Shown: in pieces, positions 1 through 6,037 of the stretch
Layout: each line of letters starts with the position of its first letter
Numbering within the stretch: position 1 is the stretch's first letter
Source: an uncultured Clostridia bacterium
Lineage (GTDB): Bacteria > Bacillota > Clostridia > Lachnospirales > Lachnospiraceae
Assembly (NCBI GenBank): GCA_946611595.1
Contig: CAMODY010000054.1
Coordinates: 1-10,428 of the forward strand
DNA: 10,428 nt
Direction of reading: 5' to 3'
Translations under genes and position numbers: made by a program
Notes under the pieces: generated by a model
Told to the model about the DNA's origin: nothing
Seen by the model: only the letters and a program-made list of their open reading frames with translations
The model's database searches: none

Positions 1-399
1 CAGATCATGGGTGCAGAAAGTTATCTTGCAAACAGCGAGAAGGGACTGATTGAAGTAGCTCCTTTGGCATATATGAGAGGCCGTACTTTAGACAGTGCAT
101 TTATCATCTTGGATGAGGCGCAGAATACGACTCCGGCACAGATGAAGATGTTCCTGACCCGTATTGGTTTTGGCTCTAAGGTTGTTGTGACCGGTGACAG
201 AACTCAGAAGGACCTTCCGTATGGACAGGTGTCAGGCCTTGATGTTGCGATCAAAGTGTTAGAAAGCGTAGAAGATGATATTGCGATGGTAAATCTTACT
301 AGCGTAGACGTTGTCCGTCACCCGGTTGTACAGAAGATCGTCATGGCATATGAGGAGTATGAAAAGAAGCAAAACTCCCGTAAGAGTCGCGACAAATAA
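1..399 (+). CDS. phoH: PhoH-family ATPase, 3' end only
   Basis: The reading frame is open from the first base, so the gene begins upstream; 132 codons plus the TAA are visible, perhaps the last 40% of a usual PhoH protein. PhoH proteins are cytoplasmic P-loop ATPases with a helicase-like core, commonly linked to RNA metabolism. The visible part has the Walker B stretch FIILDEAQN at residues 34-42 of the fragment, followed by TPAQMKMFLTRIG and the TGDxxQxDLP signature near residues 64-73, which are diagnostic of the family. The Walker A loop must lie upstream. ybeY starts 20 bases after the stop; the phoH-ybeY pair is widely conserved and supports a joint role in rRNA processing or quality control. 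The last residues are lysine- and arginine-rich and probably disordered. Confidence 0.93.
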   Translation, partial: QIMGAESYLANSEKGLIEVAPLAYMRGRTLDSAFIILDEAQNTTPAQMKMFLTRIGFGSKVVVTGDRTQKDLPYGQVSGLDVAIKVLESVEDDIAMVNLTSVDVVRHPVVQKIVMAYEEYEKKQNSRKSRDK

Positions 400-419
400 G
401 GGTATATAAAGGAAATTGC

Positions 420-899
420 ATGAAAATATATATCGAAAATGAAACCAGAATTGCATATGATTTTGGTGATCCGGCACCGGTGATCCGAAAAGCGGTACGT
501 GCGGTTGCGAAAGATAAACAGCTTCCGGATGAACTTGAGGTGAATGTAATCCTTACGACTGCCTCCGTGATTCAGTCCATCAATCGGGACAATAGAGGAA
601 TTGACTCTGTGACAGATGTCCTTTCCTTCCCGTATTTTGATTATGAAACGCCAGGTGTTTTCACAGCAGATATTGATGCGGATGAGGAAAACATCTTAGG
701 AGATATCATTGTCTGCGGAAGCCGTATGAAAGAGCAGGCTAAGAAATACGGGCACAGCCAAAAACGTGAACTTTCTTTCTTAATTGTTCATAGTATGTTA
801 CACTTAATAGGTTATGACCACATGGAAAAGCAGGATGCTTTGCTCATGGAAGAAGAGCAGAAGCGTCTGATGGATGATGTGCTGAAGATCCGAAGATAG
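420..899 (+). CDS. ybeY: Endoribonuclease / rRNA maturation factor YbeY
   Basis: This is a 159-residue protein, the normal size for YbeY, a zinc-dependent single-strand endoribonuclease needed for 16S rRNA 3' end maturation and ribosome quality control. The metal site is visible as HxxxHxxGYDH with histidines at residues 124, 128 and 134 (HSMLHLIGYDH). The other conserved blocks are present: an arginine at 59 before VTDVLSFPY (64-72), and LGDIIVC (93-99). The third residue of the metal motif block is SM rather than the commoner GV or GT, which is a mild variation. An AAAGGA ribosome binding site at 408-413 sits six bases before the ATG. It follows phoH closely, so the two are very likely one transcript. 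The 82 bases after it hold no other gene. Confidence 0.95.
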   Translation: MKIYIENETRIAYDFGDPAPVIRKAVRAVAKDKQLPDELEVNVILTTASVIQSINRDNRGIDSVTDVLSFPYFDYETPGVFTADIDADEENILGDIIVCGSRMKEQAKKYGHSQKRELSFLIVHSMLHLIGYDHMEKQDALLMEEEQKRLMDDVLKIRR

Positions 900-981
900 G
901 CAGCTTATGAAATGTGCTGGGTACATTCATGATCCAGCTATCAGAAAACGAAATTAAAATATTCGGATCAGGCAGGAAAGA

Positions 982-2643
982 ATGGCAAAAAAGAGACAAA
1001 AAGGCAATTTCATGATGCAGGGCGCTATCTTAGGCGTCTCCTCGATCATCGTCAGAATGATCGGCATCTTATATAGAGTCCCATTAAATAATATTTTAGG
1101 GGAAAAGGGCGTAGCATATTATGGAATCGCTTTTGAAGTGTATTCCTTCTTGCTTTTGCTGTCTTCTTATAGTCTTCCGTTGGCGGTTTCCAAGATGGTG
1201 TCCCGCCGTGTTACCCTGAAAGAATATAAAAATACTAGAAGAATCTTTGCCTTTGCAATTGGCTTTGCGCTTTGTTTAGGGATCGCCGCTTTTGCAATCA
1301 CATATTTTGGCGCGGATTTCTTCGCAAAGCTTTTAAACTATCCGCAGAGTGCGATCGCACTTCGTACGCTTTCTTTCGGACTGATCATTATGTCCGTGCT
1401 CGGCGTTATGCGTGGCTATTTCCAGGGCCTTGGAACGATGGTTCCTACGGCACTTTCCAATATTTTTGAACAGCTTATTAATGCAGCGGTCTCCCTGATT
1501 GCGGCGACTGCATTTTATAAGTCTGCGCTCACGGCAGCAACTGCATCGCAATACCATTTTGATAATGTCCCTGAAGCGATGGGTGCTTCAGGCGGTACAC
1601 TTGGTACAGTCTGCGGCGCCGGTGCAGCTTTAGTCTTTCTGATCGTTCTATATTGTCTTTATAGAAGGACTTTGAAAGCACAGATGGCGGAGGACCAGAC
1701 AGAAGGAAAAGAGCCTTTAGGCGGCATTTTAAAGACGCTGGTGCTCACGATCATCCCTGTTATCTTAAGTACTACAATCTATAACCTGACGGGACTCGTA
1801 GACTCTGGTCTTTTCAGTAATATCATGGAAGCCAGAGGTATGGATCACAATATGATCGACACCGTTACCGGTATGTTTACCGGTAATTATCGTCTGATCG
1901 TAAATGTCCCGATCGCACTTGCCAGTGCGCTGGCATCATCTCTGATCCCAAGCGTTGTTAAGTCTGTCACGCAGGGCAACAGGGGTAATGTTATACGAAA
2001 GATAGACTCGTCAATCAAAGTTACTATGATGGTGGCAATGCCTTGCGCAGTTGGTCTTGGAGTACTTGCAAAACCAATTATTAATCTGCTTTTCCCGACT
2101 AGTGTTGATCCGGATAAGGTATCTTTGATGCTGATGATCGGATGTATCTCCGTTGTCTTATATTCTTTATCTACGATCACAAACTCGATCCTGCAGGGAA
2201 TTGATAAGATGCGGATTCCGGTATTCCATTCAGCAATCGCTCTGGTGCTGCACGCCCTGATTCTTGTAATCATGCTGTTCACATTGAAGATCGATATCTT
2301 TGCGGTTGTCATCTGCGACATGATCTTCTCGTTTACAGTATGCTTCTTAAATGCAAGATCGCTCAAGAAATACTTGGGATACAAGCAGGAGAAGGTCAAA
2401 ACCTTTGTACTGCCGGCCATTTGCTCCATTATTATGGGCATTTGTGTATTCTTTATTAATCTTGGAATCAGAAAACTCCTTCATAGCAATACGATTGCTG
2501 TTATCGTTTCGATCATTCTTGCAATCGTGATCTATGGAATAACGCTTTTAGTACTGAAAGTCGTCGATGTGGATGAGCTCTATATGTTCCCGGGTGGCAC
2601 AAAGATCATTGCAGTTGCCAGAAAACTGCATCTGTTGAAATAG
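982..2643 (+). CDS. SpoVB/MurJ-type polysaccharide or lipid II flippase (MOP superfamily)
   Basis: This 553-residue protein is nearly all hydrophobic helices, as expected for a 14-helix MOP/MATE-fold exporter that moves undecaprenyl-linked cell wall precursors across the membrane. Family-like blocks are the N-terminal RMIGILYRVPL (25-35), RGYFQG (144-149), PTALSNIFEQLIN (155-167), the loop GASGGTLGTVCGAGAAL (201-217) and GLVDSGLFS (271-279). The family in Firmicutes includes SpoVB (spore cortex) and YtgP/MurJ (vegetative lipid II flippase); the sequence alone does not decide which role applies, so no symbol is given. The N terminus is short and basic (MAKKRQKGNF), placing the first helix from about residue 13. 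AGGAAAG at 974-980 supports the ATG. It may be transcribed with ybeY, since no terminator is visible in the 82-base gap. Confidence 0.88.
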   Translation: MAKKRQKGNFMMQGAILGVSSIIVRMIGILYRVPLNNILGEKGVAYYGIAFEVYSFLLLLSSYSLPLAVSKMVSRRVTLKEYKNTRRIFAFAIGFALCLGIAAFAITYFGADFFAKLLNYPQSAIALRTLSFGLIIMSVLGVMRGYFQGLGTMVPTALSNIFEQLINAAVSLIAATAFYKSALTAATASQYHFDNVPEAMGASGGTLGTVCGAGAALVFLIVLYCLYRRTLKAQMAEDQTEGKEPLGGILKTLVLTIIPVILSTTIYNLTGLVDSGLFSNIMEARGMDHNMIDTVTGMFTGNYRLIVNVPIALASALASSLIPSVVKSVTQGNRGNVIRKIDSSIKVTMMVAMPCAVGLGVLAKPIINLLFPTSVDPDKVSLMLMIGCISVVLYSLSTITNSILQGIDKMRIPVFHSAIALVLHALILVIMLFTLKIDIFAVVICDMIFSFTVCFLNARSLKKYLGYKQEKVKTFVLPAICSIIMGICVFFINLGIRKLLHSNTIAVIVSIILAIVIYGITLLVLKVVDVDELYMFPGGTKIIAVARKLHLLK

Positions 2644-2678
2644 TATCTTCCCTTAGTAATCTCATTTTATTTAAATTC

Positions 2679-2708
2679 TTTACAAAACTCTGTAAAATAT
2701 GGAGTTTT
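2679..2708. repeat. Two overlapping short inverted repeats before the next promoter
   Basis: TTTACA (2679-2684) and TGTAAA (2691-2696) are perfect inverted copies separated by six bases. Overlapping them, AAAACTC (2684-2690) and GAGTTTT (2702-2708) form a second perfect pair with an 11-base loop. The two cannot form at once. The second could be a weak terminator for the flippase gene, but it lacks G+C and a clean T run. The first has the shape of an operator. Both lie immediately upstream of the candidate -35 box at 2711. Confidence 0.4.
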
Positions 2709-2710
2709 AG

Positions 2711-2737
2711 TTGACGTTGTGTTATTATATTTATGTT
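2711..2737 (+). promoter_or_regulatory. Candidate sigma-A promoter for the LEA-tailed membrane protein gene
   Basis: TTGACG at 2711-2716 is a good -35 box. The best -10 is TATGTT at 2732-2737, with a short 15-base spacer, in a strongly A+T-rich stretch. The start codon is about 30 bases further on, after AGGAGG at 2758-2763. The -35 is convincing; the -10 and spacing are not ideal. Confidence 0.45.
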
Positions 2738-2772
2738 AAATGTTATTAATTCTTTATAGGAGGTAACTAAGT

Positions 2773-3507
2773 ATGGAAAATTATAATGCTAAAGGTGGAA
2801 CTCTGCTGAAGATTATGGGTATCATCATGATTGTTGGTGGAGCTGTTGGAATCATCGGTTCTATTATTCTGATCGCAGCAGTTGCAGTTCTGATTTCTGC
2901 AGGCGCTCCTGGCGGAATCATCGTTGGTATCATCTTATCAATTCTTGGTTCAATTGCAGAATTGATCGCTGGTATCATCTGCACAAAGAATGCAAAAAGA
3001 GCTGATAAGGCTGTAAAATGCATGGTATGGTGCATTATCGTTATCGTACTTCAGCTGCTTGGAACGATCATCACTGCTGTAGGCGCAGGTGCAATTGCAA
3101 ATGAATATGGTGCTGGTGTTTCTACAGGCGGATCAACTGTAATCTCCATTATTCTTGGTCTTGCAGTTCCTGTTATTGCTATGATCGCTGCAATCATGAA
3201 CAAGAAATCCGCAGGCGGAGATGTTTCCCTTGCTGGTCTTGCAGGCGAGATGGCTTCAGAAGTTAAGAACATGGATGATGATGTTGTTGGTCTTGCAAAA
3301 GAAGCAAAAGATACGGCTACTGATGTTGCAGGTGATGTAAAAGAGTTTGCAGATAAAGCAGTTGATAAAGCCGGCGATGTTGTAGGTGACGTTAAAGACA
3401 AAGCTGCTGATGTTGCAGGCGATGTTAAAGAATTTGCAGAGAATGCAAAAGATAAAGCTACTGACGTAGTTGAAGATGTCAAAGATAAATTTGACGGACA
3501 GAACTAA
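2773..3507 (+). CDS. Four-helix membrane protein with LEA-like repetitive amphipathic tail, function unknown
   Basis: I do not recognise a named family with certainty. The 244-residue protein has four hydrophobic segments (about 14-41, 47-70, 83-107 and 121-142) rich in Gly, Ile, Val and Ala, with a basic linker KNAKRADKAVK between the second and third. From about residue 150 to the end there is a soluble tail, almost free of aromatic residues, made of Ala, Val, Asp, Lys and Glu. In the tail an 11-residue periodicity is visible (ATDVAGDVKEF and similar), like late-embryogenesis-abundant or apolipoprotein helices. A 29-residue unit occurs twice (183-211 and 212-240). The ATG has a strong AGGAGG at 2758-2763. 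The gene has a candidate promoter and a strong terminator of its own. Its N-terminal domain resembles that of the protein at 3642-4337. A membrane-surface or stress-protection role is only a guess from the tail. Confidence 0.85.
   Translation: MENYNAKGGTLLKIMGIIMIVGGAVGIIGSIILIAAVAVLISAGAPGGIIVGIILSILGSIAELIAGIICTKNAKRADKAVKCMVWCIIVIVLQLLGTIITAVGAGAIANEYGAGVSTGGSTVISIILGLAVPVIAMIAAIMNKKSAGGDVSLAGLAGEMASEVKNMDDDVVGLAKEAKDTATDVAGDVKEFADKAVDKAGDVVGDVKDKAADVAGDVKEFAENAKDKATDVVEDVKDKFDGQN
3319..3492 (+). repeat. Two tandem 87-bp in-frame repeats encoding the amphipathic tail
   Basis: The copies at 3319-3405 and 3406-3492 agree at 64 of 87 bases and encode 29-residue units with 22 identical residues. 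Shared blocks include DVAGDVKEFA and DVKDK. Many of the differences are silent third-position changes, which fits a duplication retained by selection on the protein. Confidence 0.85.
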
Positions 3508-3531
3508 TCAGTAAACTAGAATTAATTATGA

Positions 3532-3559
3532 CAGGGAGGCTTAAAGCCTCCCTGATTTT
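3532..3559 (+). terminator. Rho-independent terminator after the LEA-tailed membrane protein gene
   Basis: A perfect 9-bp stem, CAGGGAGGC (3532-3540) with GCCTCCCTG (3546-3554), encloses the loop TTAAA and is followed by ATTTTATTT. It closes the 2773-3507 transcript 25 bases after its stop codon. Confidence 0.92.
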
Positions 3560-3571
3560 ATTTAGAAAGCA

Positions 3572-3600
3572 TTGGTTAGAGTTGTTTGATGTGCTATAAT
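3572..3600 (+). promoter_or_regulatory. Sigma-A promoter with extended -10 for the gerW operon
   Basis: A consensus TATAAT at 3595-3600 is preceded by TG one base away (TGCTATAAT), an extended -10. TTGGTT at 3572-3577 is a partial -35 at exactly 17 bases. Transcription should begin near 3607, about 35 bases before the first start codon. It lies just after the preceding terminator, so the four-gene operon is independently started. I see no obvious sporulation sigma-factor promoter here. Confidence 0.75.
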
Positions 3601-3641
3601 CAATCGATAAACAATGCAAGTTTGCTTTGGAGGAATACGTA

Positions 3642-4337
3642 ATGGCAAAAGGCAATACAGTCTTAAAAGTCAGCGGTATATTGTTGATTATTTTCGGGGT
3701 CCTTTCGATCCTGTTTGCAATGTGGTTTGGCTTTGTAGGTGCCCTGCATTTTGAAGCCATGGACGAGAAGGCGCTCACAGGTCTTTTAATCTTTTATGGC
3801 CTGTTCGGAGGTCTTACAGGATTCTTCCAGATAGCAATTGGAGCTTTTGCAATCCGCAATTCTAATAAAGCATATCGTTGGGTCAGATGCATTGTCTGGG
3901 GCATTATTATGCTCGCGATCGGAATCATCTGTTTTATCTTTTTGCTTGTAATCTGCAACATGATCAAAAGCTATGCAGTATTCTATCCGCCATGGTACTG
4001 CTTTGGAATCGTAATCGTTGGCTGTCTGGTGCTTCCGCTTCTAATGATCTTAGGCGGTATATTGAACCGGACCACCTATCTGAAGGAAAGGGCGGAGTCT
4101 GCAAAGATAGAAGATGCGATCGGGGAAGGCGTCTATACGAAAGAGTATGCTTATTATGAAGCAAATCTTAAAAAATCCACAAAGGCAGCGCTTAAGTCGG
4201 TTGCACATGCAAACGCGCCGGTTTTTAATCTTGAAGGATCAGCGAGTGCAAAACCTTCGAGCAGACTGGAGTTTTTAAAAAGAAAGAGATTATCTAGATC
4301 TGTTGATCCGCGGATCAAACGGAAGTTCCGGAAATAA
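3642..4337 (+). CDS. Four-helix membrane protein with basic tail, paralogue of the upstream gene
   Basis: The family is not recognised. The start chosen is the ATG at 3642 because GGAGGA (3629-3634) is the ribosome binding site seven bases before it; an in-frame TTG at 3627 would overlap that site. The 231-residue protein has four hydrophobic segments (about 11-35, 45-70, 82-105 and 119-141). It then has a 90-residue hydrophilic tail ending in a strongly basic stretch (FLKRKRLSRS, RIKRKFRK). Its start, AKGNTVLKVSGILLIIFGV, parallels AKGGTLLKIMGIIMIVGG of the protein at 2773. The segment IRNSNKAYRWVRCIVWGII parallels TKNAKRADKAVKCMVWCII. The two are therefore probably old tandem duplicates sharing the membrane domain, while the tails are unrelated. 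It is the first gene of the gerW operon, five bases before the next start. Confidence 0.85.
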   Translation: MAKGNTVLKVSGILLIIFGVLSILFAMWFGFVGALHFEAMDEKALTGLLIFYGLFGGLTGFFQIAIGAFAIRNSNKAYRWVRCIVWGIIMLAIGIICFIFLLVICNMIKSYAVFYPPWYCFGIVIVGCLVLPLLMILGGILNRTTYLKERAESAKIEDAIGEGVYTKEYAYYEANLKKSTKAALKSVAHANAPVFNLEGSASAKPSSRLEFLKRKRLSRSVDPRIKRKFRK

Positions 4338-4342
4338 TCACA

Positions 4343-4642
4343 ATGAAGTTGAATAAAAATCTTTATTTTGGCGAAGAAGCCGGAAAGAAGAAAGCGAAAA
4401 TCATAAATCAGCTGGATAAACATCAGCTTTCATTTGGAGTGTATGTAATCACTCTTGCTTCGAATGGGAAAGACCTGCTTGATGTTCTTCCGGCTTTTAT
4501 GTTGTATCGGAATCATACAAGGGATAGAGAAATCCTGGGAATTGCTGTTACAAAAGAGGAGGCGTTTGAAGTCTGCGGACAGATCATTGCTGATGTCCAT
4601 TCAAAGACCGGCGCTTATGATGTCAGGAGCTTTTTTGCATGA
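4343..4642 (+). CDS. Conserved-looking small protein of unknown function
   Basis: I do not recognise this 99-residue protein. It has no signal peptide and no membrane helix. The N terminus is lysine-rich (KKKAKIINQLDKHQ, about 16-29). It is followed by a mixed alpha/beta-looking region with LASNGKDLLDVLPAFML (38-54) and EILGIAVTKEEAFEVCGQI (63-81), consistent with a small globular cytoplasmic protein. The ribosome binding site is weak (only GGA at 4330-4332), so translation probably depends on the preceding gene, which ends five bases earlier. Its TGA overlaps the ATG of the DUF2953 gene as ATGA (4639-4642), a sign of translational coupling. Its position between a membrane protein and two sporulation-associated genes suggests a related role, but this is inference from context only. 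Confidence 0.8.
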   Translation: MKLNKNLYFGEEAGKKKAKIINQLDKHQLSFGVYVITLASNGKDLLDVLPAFMLYRNHTRDREILGIAVTKEEAFEVCGQIIADVHSKTGAYDVRSFFA

Positions 4643-5550
4643 TCGTTTTACAGATTCTAAAAATCATAGGATTTGTTTTAGCCGGCATCGTAGGTCTTGC
4701 GCTGCTGATCATCCTTCTTGTGCTTTTTGCTCCGATCCGTTATAAGCTGAACGCGGCCGGAGAAAATGCAGAGATTGAAGGAAGCGCAAAGGCTTCCTGG
4801 CTTTTAGGTCTTTTTAAAGCCATGGTTGATTACAAAGAAAAACGATTAAGTTACTGTGTTAAAATTGCGGGAATTGTGCTTACGAAAGGCGTTTTAGGTG
4901 AGGATGAAGTTGAAACTTTAAGAGAAGTTCTTCAGGAGGAAGAAGTCATCTCTGATCCAAATCAATATGAAAAAGTCAGCAAGGAACTTCAGCAGGCTGA
5001 GGAAAAAGCAGCTAAAGCAGAAGAACTGAAAGAAGAAAAACGACTGGAAAAAGAACAGCTAAAAGAAGAGAAAAAGGCAGAGAAAGCAGAGCAGAAAGAA
5101 CTGCGAAAAAAAGAAAATAAACTGAAATCGTTTAAGGAAAAAGTCAGGGATTTTATCAAACGCATCAAAGAACTTTATCATAAGTTCGAGACAGCAAAAC
5201 GGATCTGGCAGGCAAAGGCGACGAAGAGAGCTCTCAAGCACTTAAAGGTTGAAATATTCAATATCCTGAATCATATTAAACCTCGTAAAATAGCCGGAAC
5301 ACTTGGATTCGGGCTGGAAGATCCGGCAAACACTGCAATCGTTTATGGGAATGTTGTACCAATCGCAGAAGCAATCAGTAAAGGCAAATTGATCATCACC
5401 CCTGAATTCTATAATAAAGGAATTCGCATGGATTTATTAATTAAGGGGAGAATTTTTCTCGGATATATGTTATTATGTATTGCAAGGCTGTATTTCGACC
5501 GCGATATACAGCGGGTGTTAAAGGTCATAAGGAGGTACTTCAATGGCTGA
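4639..5550 (+). CDS. DUF2953 (YtfI-like) membrane protein with charged coiled coil
   Basis: This 303-residue protein has one N-terminal membrane helix (about 7-30) ending in LFAPIRYKL, then a short domain. A very Glu/Lys-rich segment follows (about 97-170, for example EEKAAKAEELKEEKRLEKEQ) that should form a long coiled coil. The C-terminal block contains GTLGFGLEDPANTAIVYGNV (220-239) and FLGYMLLCIARLYFDRDI (273-290). The C-terminal GFGLEDPAxTxxxYG pattern is the mark of DUF2953, known in Bacillus as YtfI next to YtfJ/GerW; the same pairing occurs here. Its molecular function is unknown. A membrane-tethered sporulation role is inferred from the neighbour. The ATG overlaps the previous stop by four bases, and its own end overlaps gerW by eight. 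The long charged segment looks like an expansion between the conserved parts. Confidence 0.86.
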   Translation: MIVLQILKIIGFVLAGIVGLALLIILLVLFAPIRYKLNAAGENAEIEGSAKASWLLGLFKAMVDYKEKRLSYCVKIAGIVLTKGVLGEDEVETLREVLQEEEVISDPNQYEKVSKELQQAEEKAAKAEELKEEKRLEKEQLKEEKKAEKAEQKELRKKENKLKSFKEKVRDFIKRIKELYHKFETAKRIWQAKATKRALKHLKVEIFNILNHIKPRKIAGTLGFGLEDPANTAIVYGNVVPIAEAISKGKLIITPEFYNKGIRMDLLIKGRIFLGYMLLCIARLYFDRDIQRVLKVIRRYFNG

Positions 5551-5935
5551 GAATTTTGAAGGCACTGTGGAATCTTTGATGAACAGTCTGGAAAATTTTG
5601 TTTCCACGAAGACCATCATCGGTGAGCCAATTCAATATAAGGATATCGTTGTTTTCCCAATGGCAGATGTTTCATTTGGCGTTGCTGCCGGTGCGTTCAA
5701 TAAAGAGTCTAAGAACAACGGTGCCGGCGGAGCAGGTGCAAAGATCACCCCGTCTGCAGTTCTTGTTATTCAGAATGGAACCTCTAAAATCGTAAATATC
5801 AAAGATAAAGATTCTGTAAATAAACTGATCGAGCTTATCCCGGACATCGTTAACAAACTGACCGGCATTAGAAAGAGCAAAGCGAAAGACGATGAGCCGG
5901 AAGATGATATGCCGAAGATCGAGGACTATATCTAA
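5543..5935 (+). CDS. gerW: Spore protein GerW (YtfJ family)
   Basis: This 130-residue protein matches the YtfJ/GerW family, named in Bacillus for a sporulation protein required for normal spore germination responses. The family core is visible: TIIGEPIQYKDIVVFPMADV (24-43), then SFGVAAGAF (44-52), a Gly/Ala-rich loop NNGAGGAGAKITPSAVLVI (58-76), and VNKLIELIPDIVNKL (92-106). The C terminus is acidic and probably flexible (DDEPEDDMPKIEDY). There is no signal peptide or membrane helix, so it should act inside a spore compartment. AAGGAGGT at 5529-5536 is the strongest ribosome binding site of the operon, so GerW may be made in excess of the preceding proteins. The ATG lies inside the end of the DUF2953 gene. 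This gene is the main evidence that the organism forms spores. Confidence 0.92.
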   Translation: MAENFEGTVESLMNSLENFVSTKTIIGEPIQYKDIVVFPMADVSFGVAAGAFNKESKNNGAGGAGAKITPSAVLVIQNGTSKIVNIKDKDSVNKLIELIPDIVNKLTGIRKSKAKDDEPEDDMPKIEDYI

Positions 5936-5972
5936 AACTTTGTAAGTTAGACTGGTATTTATTATTTCTGTC

Positions 5973-6019
5973 AAAAAAAACGTTTGGTGACGCATAAACA
6001 TCACCAAACGTATTTTTTT
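5973..6019. terminator. Bidirectional Rho-independent terminator between gerW and the phosphofructokinase gene
   Basis: An 11-bp perfect stem, ACGTTTGGTGA (5980-5990) with TCACCAAACGT (6001-6011), has a 10-base loop. Eight A residues precede it (5973-5980) and seven T residues follow (6013-6019), so it has a U tract on both strands. It can end the gerW operon from the left and the fba-phosphofructokinase operon from the right. Confidence 0.93.
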
Positions 6020-6037
6020 GTTATAGCCGCGATTCTC

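Noticed and set aside
907..957. A 16-residue open frame and a short GCTGG/CCAGC hairpin between ybeY and the flippase gene
   Set aside because: There is no good ribosome site, no T run after the hairpin, and the stem is short with a 13-base gap; chance is the simplest explanation.
1887..2441. A 184-codon minus-strand open frame
   Set aside because: It lies wholly inside the flippase gene and has no recognisable motif or ribosome site.
3051..3482. A Ser/Thr/Ala-rich minus-strand open frame
   Set aside because: It is the mirror of the Asp/Lys/Ala repeat codons of the LEA-like tail and arises from that repeat.
3319..3492. Tandem repeats as a CRISPR array
   Set aside because: The two copies are adjacent without spacers, in frame, and encode the repetitive protein tail.
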